A stretch of DNA of 64,000 nucleotides. Source: Lepus europaeus (Eukaryota; Chordata; Mammalia; Lagomorpha; Leporidae). Shown piece by piece: positions 56,570-64,000 of this stretch. The stretch lies in the NCBI RefSeq assembly GCF_033115175.1, contig NC_084837.1:68037266-68101265 (forward strand), given 5' to 3'. Each line of letters begins with the position of its first letter. Positions within the stretch are counted from its first letter, which is position 1. Made by a program: the position numbers and the translations under genes. Under the pieces are notes generated by a model. That model was given only the letters and a program-made list of their open reading frames with translations, was not told the DNA's origin and searched no databases.

Positions 56570-58264
56570 AAGTCAATAATGAGAGGAAATAAAATTTAAA
56601 AATTCATGCCTAGAGCATAACAAGGAAACAACACAGCTATACACTTCAATTTAAATGAAAATGGTAGATAAATATCTGACATTAATAAAGCTATCTTCAA
56701 ACTCCCCAGAAAAAGGGAGAATTTGTTAAGAAAACAGTGTAATCATGGGACTACAAGGTCAGTTGTAATGTTTTCCTAGCTAAAGGAAATTTTAAATAAA
56801 TGAAATTAGGAAAACACAGGAAGAAATAGAATGGAATTACTATAAATGTTAATTATTTGGATGAATATGAAAGAATATTTTAAGTCAATAGACAATAACA
56901 AAAAGTAAATGGTGTGGCATTCATAAAGTGTAAAATTAAGATATGCACGAGAATAGTACAAAGCATTGGAGAGAAAATTATATTGCAAAGTTCTATATAT
57001 ACAGTGGTATAATAATTCAAGATAGTGTTAAATTAGCAAAAATATTCCAATATTTCTAGTAACCATATAATAAAGACAAAATACTAAATATCAAAGGGTA
57101 TTGATAAAGCCAACTGTAGAGAAGGAATGGAATATCAAATATTCTTGAAAAGAAAGGAATTGAAGTATAAAAGAAGTAAACACAAAAAGCAAATGAAAAA
57201 TTAAAAACCAGAGGGTAGAATCGAACTCAACCATATAAATCATTACAGTAAATGTAAATATACAACAAATCTAATTAAAAGCCAGTGGTTACCATAATGA
57301 ATACAATTAAAAAAAAAAACAAGTATAAGCTGTTTACAAGATACTTGAATTTCAAAGGCAGACAAAATGAATTTTGCCCACAGATCATTTGGAGTACCAG
57401 GCACACACACACACACACGCACAAAAAAAAAAAAAACTCAAAAAAAAAATAGAAAACTAAGCAATGTTTAAGAAATAATATTTACAGCAGACAGAGTGGT
57501 ACAAACAAGATAAGCTCTATGAATGCACCAGCTTATTGACTGATGACAGTTCCTTTAGAACCTAAATTAGCATGTGACAGTCTTGCTGATTTGTGGAGAA
57601 AAAAATTGGGTTTGGTGAAGAAATGTTAGCTGGAATTTGTTGAGTAGAATGTTAGAAATGTTAGAAATGTTTTCAGTTTTAACAGAAAGCTATGCTATAA
57701 TATATTGGAGATCCCATTCAATGCAATAAAATGTGAAAAATAATTAAAAATATATAAGAACGGAAGAAGTGAAACTGCCTTTGTAAGCAGCATGACTGGT
57801 TTATTTGGAAAACTAAGGACACACACAGAGGCTACAAAAATGCATAAGTGAGTTTAAGATATAAAATCAGTACATAAAAAGATGAATTTCTATACAGTTT
57901 AAAAAATATAAATTCATCTGACAACCATTTATAATAGCATAAACTTCTGAAATGCTTAGAGATATACAGGTTTTACATGATACACAGAAAAGTACAAAAT
58001 ACTGCTGAGATGACAGATCACATAAATAAACAAAAAATGATATCACCCTCTCCCAAAACAATAACTAGATTCAAAGCATCCCAAATGAGAACCACAGTCA
58101 ACATTTTTGATAAAAATTTGACAAGCTTATTCTTTAATTCATTTGGAAACATATAGATAATTTTGAAATATCACAAATTTTGATGAATTACAGTATCAGC
58201 CTTAGTCTTTTTTTAAAAAAAGATTTATTTATGCATTTGAAAGTCAGAGTAGAATATTGTGTAT

Positions 58265-58311
<47 letters not shown>

Positions 58312-59040
58312 CAAAAATGGCTAATAAAGACATTTACAGGTACCCAGCCTCATTGTTAGAAAAATGAAAATTACAACTACAATGAGATAATGAGATACAA
58401 TGAGATACTACTTCCTACCCTCTAAATTAGCTAGAAATAAAAAGACTGATTATGCCAAGTGTTGACCAAAGTGTGTATCAACATGAATTTTTCATCCATA
58501 TCTATTGATGTAAAATGATACAATGTGGTATTGCCATCCATATAAGAAAACAGCTTTTTATTTTCATGTAACTATAAATATAAATTTACCATATGACCCA
58601 GGCAATTAATTTCTAGGTTCTATGCAGGAGATCTGAAAGCTTATAAACAAAAAATGCATACATAGGCATTCATAGTAACTTTACCTATAAAGGCCAAAAC
58701 CTGAACACATTGTCAGTCAATAAATGAATAGATAAACAAATGGTAATATGCACATTTATTGGAATATAATTCTTCAAAAATATGAAATTAACTACCAATA
58801 CATGAAATTATTTATATGAATCTTAAATACTAAACAAAAGGAACAACTAAATACATACTATTGATAGTTATAAGAAATTCATAAGAAGGAAAATCTAATC
58901 TATGGAGACATAAAAGGTTATCAGTCCTTACTATGATAGAAATACAAGGTTGAATATTGGGAAAAGAAAAATAAGCTGTTGTATTTGTTGGTTTTATAGA
59001 AGTTACATGGAAACATGCATTTGTCAATAAACATCAAATA
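56570..59040 (+). mobile_element. Ancient LINE-1 (L1M-type) ORF2 region, decayed
   Basis: In plus orientation, blocks in L1 ORF2 order: aaatgtaaatatacaacaaa and aattaaaagccagtgg (57250-57290), tgtttacaagatacttgaat, then tgaaaattacaactacaatg, ttaccatatgacccaggcaa (58590 region), ataaatgaatagataaacaa and gaatataattcttcaaaaat. No frame of note survives. Confidence 0.75.
58214..58312 (-). mobile_element. CSINE 3' tail fragment
   Basis: tttaaaaaaagatttattta, tgcatttgaaagtcagagta and a (GA)n of about 48 bases (58264-58310) are the 3' third of a reversed CSINE. The body and head are absent, so it is strongly 5'-truncated. Confidence 0.75.
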
Positions 59041-59079
59041 GTATCCTTAGAATTTGCGATTTTAGAATGTTTTTTAAAG

Positions 59080-60690
59080 ATTTAAAGGTGAATAAATATT
59101 ATGTATTTCATATATGCATAATCATAAGAACACTTCTCACTCTATCTTCCCTACCACCCATGCTGCTGCCTTTTCTCTTACTTCCTTTCTTATTCTTCAA
59201 ATTTCTACAATGATCTACTTCCAGCTTATTTTATACTCACATTATTAACCCTACACTAAGAATTCAACAAATAGAAGAAAAATCACTGCTCCTCAATGGT
59301 AGAGACAAAGGCTGTAAACACTCATTGAATCTCAAGATGTCAATTTCACTCACAGTTATTACATTTTTGGTACTGTCTTTGTTACGACAGATCTAGGAAA
59401 ATATATGATATTTGTAGTTTTAGGATTGACTTATTTTGGCAAGTATAGTGGTTTCCAGTTGCATTCAAATTATTGCAAATGACAGGATTTCATTCTTTTT
59501 TTATGGCTGAGTAATACTCTGTTATACAAACACACACACACACACACACACACACCACAATTTCTTTATGCAGTTATCAGCTGATGAACATCTGGCTTGA
59601 TTCCATATCTTAGCTATTGTAAATTGATCTACAATAAACACAGGAGTACAGGTAACTCTTTCGTATCTGATTTCATTTCCTTTGCATTTCCTTTTGGTAA
59701 ATCCCAAGGAGTGAGATGGCTGGTTCATATGGTGGATCTATTTTCAGATTTCTGACATATTTCCATACTGTCTTCCACAGTGACTGTACCAGTTTATGTT
59801 CCCATCAACACTGGATTAGAGTACCTTTTCCCCCACCTCCTTGCCAGCATTTCTTTTTTGTTGATTTCTGTATGAGAGCCATTCTAACTAGCATGAGGTG
59901 AAAACCTTAATGTGGTTTTTATTTGCATTTCCATGGTGGCTAGTGATCCTGAGTATTTTTTCAAGTGTCTGTTGGCCATTTGAATTTCCTCTTTTGAGAA
60001 ATGCCTATTGAAGTTCTTTACCCATTTCTTAGCTTGATTGTTTGTTTTGTTTTGTTTTGTTGTTTTTTAGTTTCTTGAACTCTTTATAGATACTGGGTAT
60101 TAGTCCTTTATCACTTGCATAGTTTGCAAGTATTTTCTCCCATTCTGTCAGGTGCCTCTTCACTTTTTTGAGTGTTTCCTTTGAAGTACAGAAGCTTTTT
60201 AGCTTGATGTAATCCCATTTGTCTATTTTTGCTTTGATGATCTGTGCTTTTGGGGTCTTTTCCAAGAAGTCTTTGCCTAAGCCAGTGTCTTGCAGAGTTT
60301 ATCTAGTGTTCTCCATTAGTAATTTGATGGTATCAGTTCATAGATTTACTTCCTTTATCCCTTTTGAGTTGATTTTTGTATAAGTTTAAGGTAGGGTCCT
60401 TGTTTCATACTTCTGTATAAAGAGATCCAGTTTTCCCAGCACCATTTGTTTAAGAGACCATCCTTTCTCTGGGGATTGATTTTAGTTCCCTTGTCAAAGA
60501 TCAGTTGGTTGTAGATGCATGGATTGATTTGTAGAGCTTCTTCCTTTTCCTTTGATCTACGTGTCTATTTTTGTGGCAATATCTGGCTGTTTTGATTATA
60601 ATTGCCCTGTTGGTATGTCTTGAAATCTGATATTGTGATACCTCTGGTTTTGTTTTTGTTGTTTATGATTGCTTTAGCTATTTGGGAAGA
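59080..60690 (-). mobile_element. LINE-1 3' end and ORF2 C-terminal part
   Basis: In reverse orientation: 3'UTR (tatgtatttcatatatgcat, tctatcttccctaccaccca, aggctgtaaacactcattga), then ORF2. The minus frame 60029-60265 reads [20 protein letters not shown] and [18 protein letters not shown], characteristic of the L1 ORF2 C-terminal segment. A (CA)n of about 28 bases sits at 59528-59555. It lies between two plus-strand ancient L1 copies. Confidence 0.93.
59528..59555 (+). repeat. (CA)n microsatellite
   Basis: Pure CA dinucleotides, about 14 units, inside the L1 at the usual place for tandem growth after tatac. Confidence 0.97.
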
Positions 60691-61417
60691 ATTGGTGATT
60701 TTTTTTCAATGCAAATTATACTTCAACAGTGTTGTGGGCTTTTTAAAATAAAGATTAAATACCTGGAATTAAATTTCACAAAATATTCTCAAAGTCCTAC
60801 TATAAAAAGTCACAAAATGTTGTTAAGCCAAACTAAGAAAAAAATGAAAGTATGTATCAAGCCTACATTTTATAAATCTCAGTATTATAAAAGGAATCCA
60901 TCATCTAGCATTGAAATGGTCAACTTTACTTATTCACAATGAGAATACCAGCAGAGATTTGTTTATATATTTTTTAAAAATTTATAACTGATTCTAAAAA
61001 TTATAAGGGAAGTCAAACATCTGAGAATATGGCAAATCTTGAAGAAACAGAACAAAGCTGGAAGATTCATAATACCAGATTTCAGACCCATTACACAACA
61101 ATCCCAAGTAAAAGTATAATGTAATTTAGAAGCAGACCAATAAGCCAACAAAATAGAGTCTGAATCAACATATACTGTAATCTGATTGATTTCAAAACTA
61201 ACATTTCTTAAGTACTTAAATTTTTTTCAGTTCTATAAATGGTGCTGAGATTATTACATGCTCTTATAAGCAAATTTATTTTTGACCTCTATTAACATCA
61301 TATACCAAATTGAATTGCAGATTGAAGATATAAATGTTAGAGATAAAATAAGGAAAATCATCTTTATAATCTTGAAGTGGATAAATTATAGTCTGATTTA
61401 AAAAAATAGTTGACCCT

Positions 61418-61504
61418 TATTTTTTTTTAATTTAATAAACATAAATTTCCAAAGTACAGCTTATGGATTACAATATCTTCCCCCCCATAAAGTTGGCCCT
61501 TATT
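61418..61504 (-). mobile_element. Micro-insertion of LINE-1 3' end with TSD
   Basis: Only about 60 bases of L1 (61433-61490): a T-run, then aataaacataaatttccaaa, gtacagcttatggattacaa and a C-run. This is the same 3' terminus as at 11098-11168. It is bracketed by agttgacccttatt (61418-61431) and agttggcccttatt (61491-61504). Confidence 0.9.
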
Positions 61505-61928
61505 AACACTAAAAATTTTTTCTTTAAAATTAGAAAGGTAAAAATACAAAGCACAAAACATAAGAATTTATAATGCACTTAAATGAAGAATTCATGCCCA
61601 AAATATACAGAAAACTCTAATGAAACAGTAAGGGAACAATAGACAGCTCATTAAAAAATTGATAGAATCTTCAAAATTTATTTTTTAAAAAGGTGAATCC
61701 CAATTGGCAACAAGTATGTAAGAGTCATGTCATCAGCTTCATTACAGAAATTCAAATTAAGCCTGTAACGTTTACTTAATATGTCAACAGATTGTGTAGA
61801 GAGAAAAAAGTAGAAGATATCAAGATTTGGTGAATATATGGAACACCTGAAATTCTCATAACATTGCTAATGGCAGTGTAATGGTTAAAAATAATTTGGA
61901 ATGCTGTCTGGCAACATCTACTAAAGCT

Positions 61929-62230
61929 GAACATATGGGGCTGGGTATTTGATACATTAGTTAAGATGCCAACTGGGACACCAGCATCCCCTATCAAAGT
62001 GCCTTGGATTGACTACTGTCTCTGCACCTGATTACAGCTTCTTGCTAAGGATGACCTTGCAGGCAGCAGTGATGGCTCTGAGGCTGGGTCCCAGCCACCC
62101 ATATTGGGTCCCAGCCACCTGGATTGAGCTCTGGCTCTTGGATATTTGGGGAGTGAGCCAATAAATGGGAGCACTCACTTTCTCTCTGCCTCTAAAATAA
62201 GTAATTTTTTTTAAAAAAACTTGAACATAC
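61929..62230 (+). mobile_element. Old CSINE, with short TSD
   Basis: The element spans about 61938-62220, from ggggctgggtatttgataca through gatgccaactgggacaccag to ctctgcctctaaaataagta and an A-run. Flanks gaacatat / gaacatac near 61929 and 62223. Diverged. Confidence 0.8.
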
Positions 62231-62480
62231 GTTTACCTTACAGCCCAGAAATTTTACTTCCAGATATATACCTAACAGAAATCTGTTCATATTTCACCAA
62301 AATGTGTTCACCAAAAATTTTCATACTACAACTATTCAAAATAGCCCAACGCTCACTTATATTAGCAGGGATAAATACTGAGATACTGGCACCATAGATA
62401 TAGATATTTACAGTGAAGGCAAAGAAAAGAATCAGAAGAGTATACACCATAGAGTTTCACTGTTATTAAATTAAAACATT

Positions 62481-63079
62481 CAGACTTAGTCTACAGTGCT
62501 AAATGTCAATATCATGGTTAAAAACTGAAAGGGCTGAGAATGACCTCCTGAGGTCTGGAAATACTCTTGTTGAGCTGGACGGCAGACATGAAAATTCCTC
62601 CCCCAGTCATCTCTGTGGGGGAAACTCATCAACATGTGCAGCTATAATCTGTATGTTTCCATGGGCACGATGTACTTCAATTCTAAGTTTATGAAAATAA
62701 ATATTAGAGGAGACTACAGTCCTAACACAAATCAAAATCATTGTCAGCTGTGGCAACTCAGCTCAAATTCGAACATATTAGAGAAAGTTCCCACTTTACA
62801 TATTACAAATATGCTAACAATCCTAGCCCTGTATTCTTGTATGCATAAAGGCAGCAAATTCTAGCTATTTGAAGTTAGAACAACTCATTACAATAATTTC
62901 CATAAAACTGCTTTGAATGTTTTGGCTCTGAGACTAATTGGAAGAGCATGTTATTTACCATCTCACATGAGAGAAGAAACTAGATAAAATTAGCTATGTA
63001 ACTAATATTTGGGTTTCTTTAAGATTTCACGGAGTTAAGGTAAGTAAAAGGGCAGTAGGACTTTAAGCCTGATGTTAAC
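62481..63079. other. AT-rich DNA, no gene seen
   Basis: Frames up to 76 codons (62634-62864), none with a recognised domain. Confidence 0.4.
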
Positions 63080-63430
63080 TGTATTGGCTTGCTACAGGTG
63101 CCATTTCAAAGTATCACAGACTATGTGGCTTAAGCAATGGAAATATTTGTCTCAGAGGGCAGCTCTCTGAAGTCACGATACTGGTAGAATGGATTTCATT
63201 TGAGGTTCTCTCTCTTTGGCTTGTGGACGGCCACCTTGTGGCCTTACCTCTCTGCATTCTGTGTCCTCGTCCTTATTTTTCCTTCCATTAAAAAACACCA
63301 GTTATGTTGAACTGGGACTTCTTTTAATCGTAACTACCTCCTTAAACAATGTCTCTCTAAGTACAGGCACACTGTGAGGTCCTAGGGATTAGATTTCAAC
63401 ATAAGAATTTTGAAAGGAACAAAATTTTGC
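63080..63430 (+). repeat. Mammalian interspersed repeat, family not assigned
   Basis: gctacaggtgccatttcaaa, gtatcacagactatgtggct, gcttgtggacggccacc and actgtgaggtcctagggatt follow a phrase order common in old mammalian repeats (a commonly seen element with gctgccataacaaagtacca). I do not recall the family name reliably. Confidence 0.55.
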
Positions 63431-63439
63431 TCTCTATTC

Positions 63440-63940
63440 ATGCCATATGCATACAGCTACTTCTGCTGCTAACAGCATTCAGTTTTGCTGGGTACCACTT
63501 GTTCTTAAGCTTTCTGATCCCTTCTAAGACCTGAGCCAGCCATGATCATTCTACTTCCCTTTCTGATTTTACCACTAGGCTGAGGGCAAATTATACAATC
63601 CTGACCTATGAGATTTAAGGGAAAGTACATATGGGAGCTTTTTGGAAAGTATTCCTGATCCTTAAGTAGAAGTAGAATACATAAACTAGCAGAATTTAGA
63701 TTCTATTACATGAAGGTTTGAAAGTCGGACCTAAAGGAGATACTTTGAAGCCTAGAGCCAAGATATCACAGTGAAGAAGGTGAACCATAACTTTGGCAAC
63801 AATTAAGTTGCTGAATAGTTGGAATTGTCCTGCTCTCACACTTCTTAATAAAATGCATATATTTTATTCTTTGTTAAACCAATTTGAATTGGATATTCTA
63901 TTTCTTGCAGCCAATGGCACATTAATTGATATAAAGGATG
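63440..63940 (+). repeat. Old interspersed repeat, possibly LTR-type (tentative)
   Basis: The end resembles old mammalian LTR or transposon termini: aataaaatgcatat, then ttaaaccaatttgaattgga, tttcttgcagccaatggcac, attaattgatata. The upstream part is non-coding. Boundaries are uncertain. Confidence 0.4.
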
Positions 63941-64000
63941 ATGGAAACTGTACTCCCAGAGTATTTCCATTGTGTGTTTCACAAGCCATCTGTGGCAAAA

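Larger units (their letters stand above)
60691..62480 (+). mobile_element. Second ancient LINE-1 ORF2 region, decayed
   Basis: In plus orientation: aacagaacaaagctggaaga, tataaatggtgctgagatta, caattggcaacaagtatgta, gcctgtaacgtttac, ccagaaattttacttccaga, aatgtgttcaccaaaaattt. It covers the same ORF2 part as 58290-58830, so it is a separate copy and not a continuation. It holds a very short L1 (61418-61504) and a SINE (61938-62220). Confidence 0.75.

Noticed and set aside
1-64000. tRNA, rRNA, U6/7SK or microRNA genes
   Set aside because: Only the tRNA-like heads of SINEs and MIRs were seen. No canonical structured RNA could be supported by eye.

Overview
The window is mammalian nuclear DNA, almost certainly lagomorph and most likely European rabbit (Oryctolagus cuniculus). 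The basis is a dense set of C-repeat SINEs (CSINE). These have a tRNA-like head, a body carrying the recurring phrase gcccaagtgcttgggcc, a (CT/GA)-rich 3' part and an A-tail. They sit with rabbit-type L1 3' ends, and there is no prokaryotic gene organisation. I find no multi-exon host gene, no functional RNA gene and no CRISPR array. Nearly every long open frame lies inside a SINE, an L1 or a retrocopy. The window reads as intergenic (or deep intronic) DNA shaped by LINE-1 and the sequences L1 mobilises.

Left part (1-10 kb): SINEs on both strands, a small solo LTR at 6.49-6.80 kb, and a GC-rich island at 7.6-9.95 kb. The island is a 5'-truncated processed copy of DUSP7 (dual-specificity MAP-kinase phosphatase). 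It keeps the catalytic domain, the C-terminus and a long 3'UTR, and is bounded by a 16-bp target-site duplication with one mismatch. It has one nonsense codon and two frameshifts, and a later SINE sits in its 3'UTR with its own duplication.

Middle part (10-45 kb): a 1.6-kb truncated L1 with clear duplications (11.08-12.69 kb); a class-I-like LTR with tandem repeats (20.93-21.42 kb); a 3-kb L1 ORF2 relic (27.96-30.93 kb) carrying a SINE; MIR, L2 and Tigger/MER2 fossils; and at 41.55-42.07 kb a near full-length RPL22L1 retrocopy whose 123-codon frame is still open. Directly after it lies a three-layer nest: an old minus-strand L1 split by a younger plus-strand L1, itself split by a SINE.

Right part (45-64 kb): mostly unique AT-rich DNA up to 56.5 kb, including the most repeat-poor stretch (52.3-56.5 kb). 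Then come two decayed plus-strand L1 copies with a minus-strand L1 between them (56.6-62.5 kb), one of which holds a very short L1 insertion of about 60 bp. Unassigned interspersed repeats lie at the end.

The genes do not form a pathway. What links them is mechanism: L1 reverse transcription produced the SINEs, the L1 copies and both well-supported retrocopies, and nested insertions with duplications give their relative ages. I see no convincing new biological system. The items most worth checking are the open RPL22L1 retrocopy, the DUSP7 retrocopy with an intact catalytic motif, and several precise inverted repeats in otherwise unique DNA.
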